DNA of 64,000 nucleotides from Sipunculus nudus. Lineage: Eukaryota > Annelida > Sipuncula > Golfingiida > Sipunculidae. Shown one piece after another: positions 34,354-44,347 of this stretch. Position 1 is the stretch's first letter, and each line of letters starts with the position of its first letter. Under the pieces are notes generated by a model. That model saw only the letters and a program-made list of their open reading frames with translations. It did no database searches and was not told the origin of the DNA. The position numbers and the translations under genes are program-made. Location: positions 12,206,839 to 12,270,838 of the forward strand of contig CM049316.1 of the NCBI GenBank assembly GCA_026874595.1. The letters are read 5' to 3'.

Positions 34354-34979
34354 GGATAGATATCTTCCACTCTAATGAGGTATGGTTAGCTCTTTTGCCA
34401 CCAGAGGTCGTGCGAATTGTTCAGTCACGAGTGTTAGCTTGGCATTCATGATTCTGTCTGAATATTATGAGTTTAAACATTCGGAAGAACTGACCTCAGA
34501 ACCAGATAAAGATATATCTTACCTGTTGCAAATGCCGTCAGACGAAATAGAATTAGAGACCGGTTTCCCCTTAAAAAAATAAAATGCAAATAAATAAATA
34601 TGCAGCCTCTTTATATTATTTTTCTCACCATAACACTTCATTAATTAAGGGTACTGTCAGTAAATAAAACCTTTAATGGGTCAAAGTGATGCGGGTCGCA
34701 ACTGCCTGTTTCATGGGAAAATACTGCGGATTGTCAAAATGCTGATGGTATTTGAACTAGTTTTCTTTTATCATTGTCCTTTTTTTTCTCAGTATGAGTG
34801 TTCTTTATTCTATGTTCACTCTCAGGAAGTATAACGTTCCAAAGGTCCTGGTGATGCTTTTCACAAGTACCTGTTATATAGGCAAATATTGCCGATTACC
34901 AAAATGGTATTTAAGGTACGTGAGATCAAGGCATAATAATATTTAGCAACGTATAGTTTAACGTGCAGTTGATCCTTAT
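34354..34979. other. No gene supported; one 66-codon ORF
   Basis: An ATG-initiated 66-codon open frame at 34382-34582 ends PLKK-stop directly before an A-rich stretch. It has mixed composition with an acidic C-terminal half, but no recognisable motif, promoter or paralogue in the window. Unsupported as a gene. Confidence 0.35.
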
Positions 34980-35998
34980 TGTATCCGCCGAGTTTTGGGG
35001 ATGTTTTTTCGTTGGCTCTGCGGAACAAGGCCACCGATGAGAACTCCTATTAGACCCTTGGACCGATCTTTCCAAAACCTGGCATAGTTATTCGCTCACC
35101 TATGTAGTTGTGCATAACAAAGACAGGTGGCGCCACCTCAATCCTTTCTGCGCAGTACAAATCTGGGTGTCTTTTAGATAACAGATCATATCTCAGGAGT
35201 GTTTCATTGTATTGAGCTGAAAGTTTGCATGTCTATAGATCTTGGATCTCTCCATCTCTTAATCGAGACTGGTGGCGCCACCTACAATACTTTTTTGCGG
35301 AGCGTCCATCTGTGCATTTGCCATCTGTTCGTCTTAGTGGTTCTTCAATGTGCTGGGTTGAAATGGTGCAGGTCCATAGATCTTCGACACCTCCATCTCA
35401 TAAACAAGACTTGGCGCCATCTTCAGTTATTTTTACGTGGCATATTTGCTTTGGGTGAACATTGTTCATATCCCAGGAGTGGTTCAAGGTATTGGTCTGA
35501 AATTTGGCATGTCCGTCCATCTTGGAGAGTTTTCTCGTAAACTAATAGGTGGCGCCACCTATCTTACCGTTTTCGTGGAATAAATTAATGCCCTTTCTCA
35601 GGAGTGATTTGCCTTATTGGATTGCAATTGTGCAAATCTATATATCTTGGACTCCCTCATCTTGTACTCAAAACTTGTGGTGCCATCTTCAATCGTTTTC
35701 TGTGGTATCCATCCGTACATTTTCTTTGGGTGAAAATTGGTCACGTCTTAGGAATAGTTTGGTCTGAAATTAGGAGTGGTCTGAAATTTGGCATGTCAAT
35801 CTGTCTTGGAGAGTTTTCTCGCAAACCAGACTGATGGCGCCAGGTGTTTTTGTTGAATAAATTGATGTCCCTTTCTTAAAGTTTTAGTGGACTATATTCA
35901 GGAATGGTGTGACATACCACTCAATCCATCTCTCACTTCACCCGAATTACTCTGATTTCAGCGGATACACGTAACTTGTCGACTACCGGTTTATCTAG
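34980..35998 (+). mobile_element. HINE-like element, family B, copy 2
   Basis: Begins TTATTG|TATCCGCCGAGTTTTGGGGATG. Ends with ATTTCAGCGGATACACGTAACTTG-type sequence (about 35955-35980), the inverted counterpart of the start, then CTAG (35995-35998) and TT. The terminal hairpin has decayed compared with copy 1. The interior holds about six units of ~140 bp, each with a palindrome GGTGGCGCCACC or a variant, at about 35127, 35271, 35412, 35549, 35682 and 35834. Each unit also has 'ctcaggagtg' and 'tttg(g)catgt' phrases. Open frames here are repeat products. Confidence 0.7.
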
Positions 35999-36660
35999 TT
36001 TTTATAGTTTTGGATTTGTGCAAATAAAAATGTCGTCTAGTCACAGACTGAAAAAAATATATTCCCACGAGTACAGAAGTAAATTTTATTGATCAATCAT
36101 ATAAATGCTATATTCTGATAATATTCACCATATAAAAGACCCTGGTAGGCCTAAGTTCGCAAACATTCTGAAAGATGTAATAAATTAAAATTATAAATGG
36201 GTCCACTTGATACAAATCATCACTGTTTATTCCCATATACCACAACAAGGCACTTTAAGACTTTGGTGCATTTCATCTTTAACATCATCTGTCCAGGAGC
36301 TGCAGCAGCAGCAGCAGTGACGTATAAGACGTGTGTACAGAAGTAGCGACAGCACGCGTATGTACACACACACGGCGGACCGACCAGTTAACTGATTAAT
36401 TAACAAGGTCCAGCTAGCGAGCGAGCTGATGAACGACATGCCCGTTACTGTCAACGATCGAGCTGAAGAACGACGTGTCCATTACTGCCAACGAGCGATA
36501 GGGGTCCGTTACTCAAATTCAACCTATTTTACTCGAGGACTCGCGTGTATGGCTTCATTCTAACAGCTTATTGACTAGTATTGTAACCTCCTCTCCGGCT
36601 GGTACAAACAAAGTCAAGGCTCAGAGAGAGCTGGCCACTGGTCAGTACAAAAAGAAATAC
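35999..36660. other. No gene seen
   Basis: Contains a short CAG-type run (36300-36317) and a repeated 'gagctgaagaacgac' / 'gagctgatgaacgac' phrase near 36420-36475. No boundary signal of the following polymerase relic could be identified. Confidence 0.45.
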
Positions 36661-39589
36661 GGCTCCTGCAGTACTCGGAGTGTTTAGTAAATCTAAGAAC
36701 GAATATGAAAAACGTACACAAATTCACCGCAACTACCTCGGGGTAGAAACCGTCCAGGCTGATTACTTCCTTGACCATTGCCCAGACCAGGCATGGTCAA
36801 ATCTGGTGCAACCTGTGTCCACTCAAGGTCAAGAACACCTACTACCGCCAACAACTAGACAACCAGCACGACTTGACCCTTCTAGAGAAAGGGTCATTCA
36901 TGGTCTTGACCGACCACGCACTCCAGTACCTGAGCAAGTATAAATGCAATAAATGTGTAGGGCAGGTGTTCGACAAACCTGAATACCTGATTCATCACTG
37001 GGTCCAAGGCCATAGAGTGACCCATGTTGATCTCTCGGACTGTGAACTTTGTAACAATTTCCATCGCAAACAAATCTTCGTGAGCAAATATTCCGAAATG
37101 TAAAAACTAACTATCTCCGGGGCTGGCAACCAAGACGAAAAAGAAAATGAAGAGAACGAAGCTAAAAAGAGCAAGGCATAAAGGGTCGAATTCATGCTCC
37201 GTCACCCGGACAAGGTAATATTTTCCTGTAAAACGTGCGGCCGTACCTTAGAAAATAAAGTGAAAGGATACGTCCACTCTTATTCGCACGTCATGAAAAG
37301 GTTTGAAGAGTTTGTGGACGGCCACTGCAAGGCCATATTCAGGGACTTGATCGACGAGCAGTCGCATTTAAAGAACTATGCACCAGAGGACGCAAAACCG
37401 GAAAAAGTTTAAACCTTGGCCTCCAGGCTGACCAAGATGTAAGTATAGCGCAACTGACAAAGATATTAAACTTTATTGTCGACAACATTCAAAAAAAGTT
37501 TAAACAAGTCGCGGTGCGCCGCATCCTTACCAACAAAAAGACCGATGGGTTAATGCTTTTATTAATCCTGAACACAACACCCGCCTACTCCAGGACAGCA
37601 CAGGTCCAGAGATCCCTTTTAAAATATACTCTAGTGACGACATTAAAAAGTGGTAAGATACGAGATGGAGCAGAATGTGCCTTCCTTGCTCAAACGTGAC
37701 ACTGAATGGTCATACGTATGTGCCACCAACATCAGAAACTATGTAGCCTTGACAGATCACGTAATGGGACACTGGTTAAACACTCAAATGCCCCTTCACC
37801 TCTGTCAGTCTAAGTCCCAGATCACTTTCACTTTTAAAACCACCCGAGATAACTTGTGTTTCTTCCGATGTCTGGCCTACCACAGGACCGGGCTCAACAC
37901 AAAAATCAAGGCAGTTGAAGCAAAAGCCCTCGCCCTCTGGTGTTTCAGGCGTTAACACATGACGGGCGGTCACTTGATGACCAGACCCGTCACTGAAGGT
38001 GTTCCCGTCTGTCCGGGACAGACTGAAGAATAAGGAAAATGTCTTCTTGATCACTTTCCCGACCTGTCCATGAATGAAATGCTCGAGATGGAACGGTTCT
38101 TCGAGGTCAGAATTAATATCTACGCCAAGATGGACGTGATGGTAAAGGATGATGACTGCGGGCTTGTGTCTATGAAACCCACCGTGGTGCACGTATACCT
38201 GGACCGCCCTGAAGACATACATTCTGATAAAACGATCGATGGGCAGGGGAGGCTGGCTTCTGGTCACCTCTCGTACATTACAAAGTTTGCGATCAATTCG
38301 GGTACGTACAACTGCGTCATTAGCAGCACGATTTCAAGCGCAGTGACTACCTGCACCGACTCGAAAATTGAGTGATGGTGGCATGTATTCGAAGAACCAG
38401 TTCGTCGGAGGTCGGTATACGATGCACCTAAATGTGTTTGAAAAAGCGGGCCACTCTCGGGATGTACGTGCCTCTTGTGAAGCGTCACTTTCAAAACTGT
38501 GGCGTTTTGACTTTGAATCGCTTCTCCTCAAAGACCATCACATTCCCTTAAAACTGAAGTAATTTCAAAGCACGTGCCAGTATCCATCGCGGTAAGGTCC
38601 AATATCATTTGCCGCCCGACTGAACTCGTCCAGCTCATCTTTAAGTACATGAAAATGTACAACAATATCAATGTCTTCGAAATTTTCAAATTTGATGAGG
38701 AAATTTAAACTCTGGCAGGCTTTAACAGAAACCTGATAAAACAAATTAGATAACACTAACACAGACCCCATGATCGAAAGCTGGAAGCATGAAATGATCA
38801 AATACTTCCGTGGGGCCGTGGAGGACTGCCAATCGTGGGGTTTAACTCTTCCAAATCTCATCAAACCCTACCTTATTAACAAAGTGAATGAGCTGAACGA
38901 AACGGCTTTGTTCATACCGTTGATCGAGCGCATCTACGAGGAGAAAGAAGCCTCGGTCAGACATGGTGACGACTTAGACGAAGAAATGGACGATAATGAC
39001 CCTGACGCACAGAAAAACAAGAAAAAAAGTAGGAGATATGGACCCGTTGGGCTTGATCAAACAAGGGTCCAGACTCACAAAGCTTTCTGTGTCCCCAAAG
39101 CTTCCCTGGTCTCCTTTATGAAATCAGAAAAATTCTCCCGTACTAGTAGTTCGATTCCAACGAAAAGTTAAAGGTCTCCTTACTCTCATCCCAGAGGCCT
39201 TTCCTCATTTATTTAACAACAGACATTCTGGGGACACAGAGGAGGCAATCCAAGTCAAGTAACAGAAATGTCTTGACGTGTTGGGGGGAAAGTTAAAAAA
39301 AAATTACACGCTTCAAAGACTTCTGAAAATCTACAATATCTTAGATGTTAAACCTTTCGTCCAGGCTATAAAAAATGGATGAAACACTACCACGAGGTGA
39401 ACAATAGCGATTTCCTTAAAGCCGCCATCATTTTGCCGGACCAGGCAAGGCAGCTGATGTTCGGGTAGGCCAACAAGTCTCCAAGGCTCATGGGATTCAT
39501 TCTGAACCAGGAAGAGTCTCAGATCGAAGCCATGCTGGAAAGGAGCCTGGTGGGAGGACTCTCTATAATTTTCATAAGACTGGCTCTCC

Positions 39590-40103
39590 ATGGCGAAACA
39601 AAAATCAGGGTCGACGGCGAAGAAAAACAAATCTGAGGCTGTTTTGGGTTTCGATGCTAATTCTGTGTACCCGTTCGCCATGAGAATGGACATGTCGAGT
39701 TGTCACCTATTTTTGCTGGTCATGGGAGTCCCACAGGGTCAGGGAGAAGATATTACCTCGCGGCGAACTGCCGGAACTGCCTGTTATAGGACTCACAGGT
39801 TACATGATAGGTTGGATGCGCACGAAAGAAAAGCGTTAAATCATCGAGGAAGTCAACGAGGAGTCGGCTTCCAACGAGAGGGTGTTGGTGCCAAGACAAG
39901 GCACCACAACTTTCTCCTGGGTTCAATGCCATGTGTTGTTGAAACTTACGGAGACCAACCCTAACTTGAGGTATACGTTTAACACCGGGAAAGAGGTCAA
40001 GATTGGTCTGTTTCAAGTGGACGCGATTGACTTGGAAGAAAATGTGATTTATGAGAGCAATGGGTGCTATTTCCACGGGCATGATTGTGAAAATAAACAG
40101 TGA
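39590..40103 (+). pseudogene. Polymerase relic: motif A and HGHDC blocks, different frames
   Basis: Motif A lies in the frame that is open from 39590 to 39964, with V-L-G-F-D-A-N-S-V-Y-P preceded by a lysine-rich linker. The following Y-E-S-N-G-C-Y-F-H-G-H-D-C block lies in another frame open from 39882 to 40103. At least one frameshift therefore separates the two. In intact relatives these parts belong to one protein. Confidence 0.75.
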
Positions 40104-40444
40104 AGAGGGCACCATGGAGGCTCAGAAAAAATACCATCGAATCATGCAGAGGAAGAAAATGCTCCAGATCTATTCCCCTTCGTGTTCGTTGAGATCCCAA
40201 AATGAATTAGGCTGAGGCTATGAGTGTCAAGAAACTCCTGCTTAGCTCCCATTACCTCCAATATATCATGAGAAAAGGGATGTTGGTAACGGCTGTCTAC
40301 CAAGCAGTTGAGTGGGTGCCGGACAAACCCCTCAACAAATTCATGCAGCAAACAGACCAGCAGGGGAGGATGGCTTCCCGTGATCCGTCCTAGAAACCAA
40401 AAGCGGAAAAATGCAAGCTCAGTGCTGCTTACAAGTCGTTCCTT

Positions 40445-41160
40445 ATGAACAAAAGGAACCAGAGAGACGTGTCGTTCACCAACCCGGGCCATTCCACGAC
40501 CATGCACAACTACTCGAAATGCACAGGACTTGTCAAGAATATGAGAAACTATGAAGTATGTGTCAAAAGCACAAAAGCTTTGACATACCAAAACATAAAG
40601 GAATTTTCTTCCTGCCAAACGCGAAACTGCGTATGCTGCAGTTTCACTTTGACTGCCTCGACCGCTACCTCGATAGGACGAGCTTTGGACTTTTAGAAAT
40701 GGACACCGACTCGCTGTACTTTGCAACCTCTTTCCCTTTACATCCAGAATTCACCGACCTGTTGAAACAAGACAATTCCGACTTAGAAAAATGGCACAGC
40801 CTCCTGGAGTCTTGGCACTCTTGGGTGGACAAGGTTAAAGAGCATGAACAACATTATTTTACTCAGCATACTCTAGGGGTTTGTTACGACGATTGGGAGC
40901 CAGATTTTGCCTTGCATTTCTTCTCGAGGCAATGCTGTGTAGAACACTTCCTCCACGATCAAAGGACTCCTGGTTGAAGAAAGTCATGGTGGGCAAGATG
41001 TGTCTGGCTTCCAAAATCTACGCCATGAAACGGATGTATGATTCCGAAAAAAAACCATGAAAGGAATCAACAAACACCTCGTGTCTGCTGACTTTGAAAA
41101 AATGCAAAACGCACTGGAAAAAAGAGAATTACAATTTAGGAATAAAGAAGCAGAACAATA
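40445..41160 (+). pseudogene. Polymerase relic: motif C region and C-terminal part
   Basis: The frame open from 40558 to 40977 contains K-L-R-M-L-Q-F then, about 20 residues on, E-M-D-T-D-S-L-Y-F. These are the conserved helix and the catalytic YxDTDS-type motif C of family-B polymerases. The segment H-D-Q-R-T-P-G near its end is the conserved start of the C-terminal region; it is followed by a stop, and the similarity continues in another frame (V-G-K-M-C-L-A-S-K). Frame changes and stops make it inactive. Confidence 0.8.
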
Positions 41161-42639
41161 GATTACTTACTTACACACCGAAATAGTAAGCGGACAGCTA
41201 CGTCTGTCACAAGCGTCAGGTTTTAGAAGACGGGATACACATGCTACCTAACCCGTCCACGTTCAGTCCATTTCAACCAAAGCACGAGATCATACCTGAG
41301 GGAAGTGGGATAAAAATAAAAGTTATTGAGGGGAACTTCGGAAGATCAGACAAAAAGTGAATTGGGGTTGATTTGGGGTGGGGAAGCGCCTGGAGAATGG
41401 GGAGGGATTAGTACTAAAAAACACAATTCATTTTTCTTGTAATTTCTGTCCACTTAATTTCTTCTATCTACACCCTCAGCTGTGGGTCTGTGGTTCGGTT
41501 ATTAAGTGACTGAAAATAACCGGTTGATCGTCTTTTTCCTCTTATTTCGCTCAGTGCTCTGTTTCATTATGGACAAAGTGTGTTTATTTTTAATCACTCA
41601 TTATGTAAATAAAGAGTTTAAGTGTTCATTATTACACATTATGTCTATTTATATATTAAGAAATGTATGTAAATATTGTACCTCATGTGTGTATATGTAC
41701 AGTCAAAAACCTGCAACCGTGATAAAATGCATAAAACCCTACCCGAAACATCAGCCTCTGTTTGAATTTGCTAAGTTTTACTTAAATATATATATAAAGA
41801 AAAAGTAGTTTCCGATAATTGAAAGCGTGCATGGAAGTTACTTCTTAAGCCGATACCAAAGACAATCTACTAGCATGTACAGGTTGGATATACAATGTGC
41901 TACCGATCCTATTTTGCTTTTTGTGCTCATAAAAACAACAGACCTATGAATGCAACATGTGATTCTTAAAATTACAAGTGAAAGCTGTGTTTTTGTCCAA
42001 GAGGACCTGTTAGGCCTCCTTTTGTCAAGTTGGAACTTCGAAAGGACTCAGGATTTTATTCGCACCCTTCTGAATAAACCTAGGGCTGTGAAATGTCACA
42101 ACCAATTAACAGTATAACAAGCGATTACGTTTTCTTTATTTAATGTATTCTTTTGTTTGGCGCTTTACTGGAAGGATCCTTCACTTCTGAGGTGTATATC
42201 TGCACATGCAGACCTCATCCTGGATTTTCAACATAGGATCTACCAGGACATGTCAACATGTGAACATTCTGGTATCACAGTTTTATTTTTTTTTTTTAAT
42301 TTAATTCGCTGGATGGTCAGTCTACGAAAGGACGGTCTACACACCATGAGCCCTCTGTTCAGTTCTGGTGATTTGCAGTCAGCCGAACTAAAACCCGCAG
42401 CTTTTACGCTCCATCTATCTTTGGAGCAGGAACGCAGAGGGAGCAAAATTCGACCTCTTATTTAATGAGAACTATTATAGGCATCGAGGGACAATTTTTG
42501 GTGAGACTTTGTTAGATTGTTTATTCTCAAATTGTGAGAATTTTCACTCACGAAAATACCTCGATAACCTTCTTATCATGTTTCGATAAATGTATTTAAC
42601 CTTCTTTCTCTCATACTATAACTTTAATTGCATACATAC
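41161..42639. other. No gene seen
   Basis: Unassigned sequence after the polymerase relic. Open frames at 41506-41808 and 42157-42465 have no recognisable domain. Confidence 0.45.
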
Positions 42640-43489
42640 TAGGGCTGGGTATCGGTCCGCCTCTTCCGATACAATACGTATTGCGATACAGATAATTCGA
42701 TACCGATACGTATTGACGATACGCTCCAATTTTTGTATATTATTTCTTAATAAAAGCTCGGTTTCTTTTTTTTACATGTTTTTTATTTTATTTTAATATA
42801 CAGCATATTTATAACATAGTACAATATTGCCTGGGTAACGGGCAACCCTTCCCGTCGGGCTATTGTCCAAGGTGTACGAGTTTTCTCAAATATCCTATAG
42901 CCGAAGTAGAAAGCGTACTTGAGGTGGAACTTGTCGTGGCGATTTTGAAGCGCCTATGATAACTATTTTATTATTTCTTCTCAAATGTGTTGATATTTAT
43001 AGTTCCTCCGAAACTTGTCACTTCTGCTTTGCAAATGTTGCATTTTGCTTACTTTTTTAATTTATTTGGATAAAATGCAGCCATACTTGACTTCTTTACC
43101 GTAAGCATTTTCCGCTCTTTGCTGGGCGAGCCACATGACAGAGGGCCTGTTGGCGCCAAGACCTCGGGAGGTTGAACTATTTTCTGTGGGGGAGGACAGG
43201 GAACCATTTCGAAGGAAGAACCCAATGTATCGTTTGATAAATGGCATAAAATTATCGACATGTAGACAGAAACATTTCCCATAGCTGCATATACTGAATA
43301 CTATTGAATAGACTATTAAAATCCCGATCTTCTTTTGCTTCCCCCCACCCCCCACCCCCCGCCCTCCCATACACAAACACTGTTGTATTGCATTTGGTGG
43401 GGAAGGTCACAGTGAGAAATTGCTGCGTTAATAAACAAGTAGAGGTAAAATGAAATATAAAGCGAAATGCGTGCCCTGTCGAGGTCACA

Positions 43490-43545
<56 letters not shown>

Positions 43546-43888
43546 TAACAGTAGCAATATGTGATGTGAGTATCAATTTCATTAAAAAAGAAGAAGGTCA
43601 ATAACATTCTCCTATTATCGCTTACATGCGCCGGCCTGTCATGGAAGTACTGACGTGCATGCGTATATGCATTTCATATCCAGTCTTAAAAGCCAAAGTA
43701 ACAAATATACGGTGGATTTAGCTGTATTATTCACCATGGTTATATTTAAAGTTAGAGTTATATTCCTACTCTTTATCAATCAATGTTTTACATCGATACG
43801 ACCAATACATCACGCAACGTATTTCGTTTATCGTATCGACGTGGTGTATCGATTCGTATCGATATATCGATATATTGATACAGCCCTA
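42640..43888. mobile_element. hAT-like non-autonomous transposon
   Basis: The ends are inverted: left TAGGGCTGGGTATCG, right ...TATTGATACAGCCCTA. Both subterminal regions are dense in 'cgatac'/'gtatcg' motifs (42650-42725 and 43795-43880). The flanks are ATACATAC (42632-42639) and ATACACAC (43889-43896), a 7 of 8 match to an 8-bp duplication as hAT elements make. The interior has no recognisable transposase and contains an AT microsatellite at 43493-43541. The right end lies only about 40 bp from the second promoter block. Confidence 0.65.
43493..43541. repeat. (AT)n microsatellite
   Basis: AT dinucleotide run within the hAT-like element. Confidence 0.95.
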
Positions 43889-44085
43889 ATACACACACAT
43901 ATATGTATAAACTGATACTGAAACTGATAAAAGGGAAACTGATCGACCTGTCACGCATATGTAGCAGGTTAAAACGGCAACACGACGACTGGTGGTCTTG
44001 CCAGCGGAAACCTCAGAGTGAAGTGAACGCCTGATTGGCTGATGCTTTGCTGGAGTAGCTCCGAAGGCGGAAGCTGCATAAAAGC

Positions 44086-44125
44086 TGACGTAAGGCTGTA
44101 TATAAGGAACACCGGCTTTTACTGG
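44086..44125 (+). promoter_or_regulatory. TATA-box core promoter, gene 2
   Basis: TGACGTAA (44086-44093), a degraded CRE, precedes TATATAAGG (from 44099) at the same spacing as in copy 1. The following 'aacaccggc..ttactggtggctgct' is almost identical in both copies, consistent with a conserved start region. Confidence 0.55.
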
Positions 44126-44234
44126 TGGCTGCTAAAAAAAATTGTTCACAATCATTTACTGCAGTGTGCGTGTCAGTATATGTGGCCTTCTCAGTCTCAC
44201 GACATCCCCTCTGGTCTTCGGGATATATTTTTAC

Positions 44235-44246
44235 ATGTTGTACTGA
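44235..44246 (+). promoter_or_regulatory. Minimal upstream ORF (ATG TTG TAC TGA)
   Basis: Three-codon upstream ORF 10 bases before the proposed start of gene 2, at the place of the two-codon uORF in copy 1. The stop differs but the ORF is minimal in both. Confidence 0.4.
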
Positions 44247-44256
44247 CTTGTGCAGT

Positions 44257-44347
44257 ATGCGACCACAATTACAACCTCTGATGTTATTTGCGGTCATTAT
44301 CGTACATGTCAGCTTGTACGTTCACGGGGCAGGGACTACGTATAAAG
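44257..44347 (+). CDS. Gene 2 exon 1: signal peptide (paralogue of gene 1 exon 1)
   Basis: Starts MRPQLQPLMLF, followed by AVIIVHVSLYVHGAG; likely cleaved after HGA. Same length (91 bases), same phase-1 end and same donor GTATGG as 17913-18003. Most differences keep hydrophobicity (for example I to V, S to L), which suggests the frame is under selection. Confidence 0.7.

Larger units (their letters stand above)
36680..41160 (+). pseudogene. Decayed family-B (protein-primed type) DNA polymerase, viral/Polinton-like
   Basis: About 4.5 kb of plus-strand coding remnants in all three frames. Order matches a polymerase family found in cnidarian and mollusc genomes: zinc-finger-like N-terminal pieces (36771-37412), a segment with D-N-L-C-F-F-R-C-L-A (37845-37875), a segment with H-L-S-Y-I-T-K (about 38260), polymerase motif A D-A-N-S-V-Y-P (39653-39673), a C-Y-F-H-G-H-D-C block (about 40067-40090), and motif C D-T-D-S (40702-40713). 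A thumb-side piece ends near 41160. The known order motif A, then HGHDC block, then motif C is kept. Several frame changes and internal stops separate the pieces, so no full protein can be made. No capsid, integrase or terminal repeats were recognised, so the element type (virus, Polinton or linear-plasmid-like) stays open. Confidence 0.75.

Noticed and set aside
34382-34582. 66-codon ORF as a small protein gene
   Set aside because: ATG to TAA and mixed composition, but no promoter, splice or homologue evidence; this length is expected by chance.
37776-40726. Long minus-strand frames over the polymerase region
   Set aside because: They are antisense shadows of the plus-strand polymerase relic, which carries the recognisable motifs.
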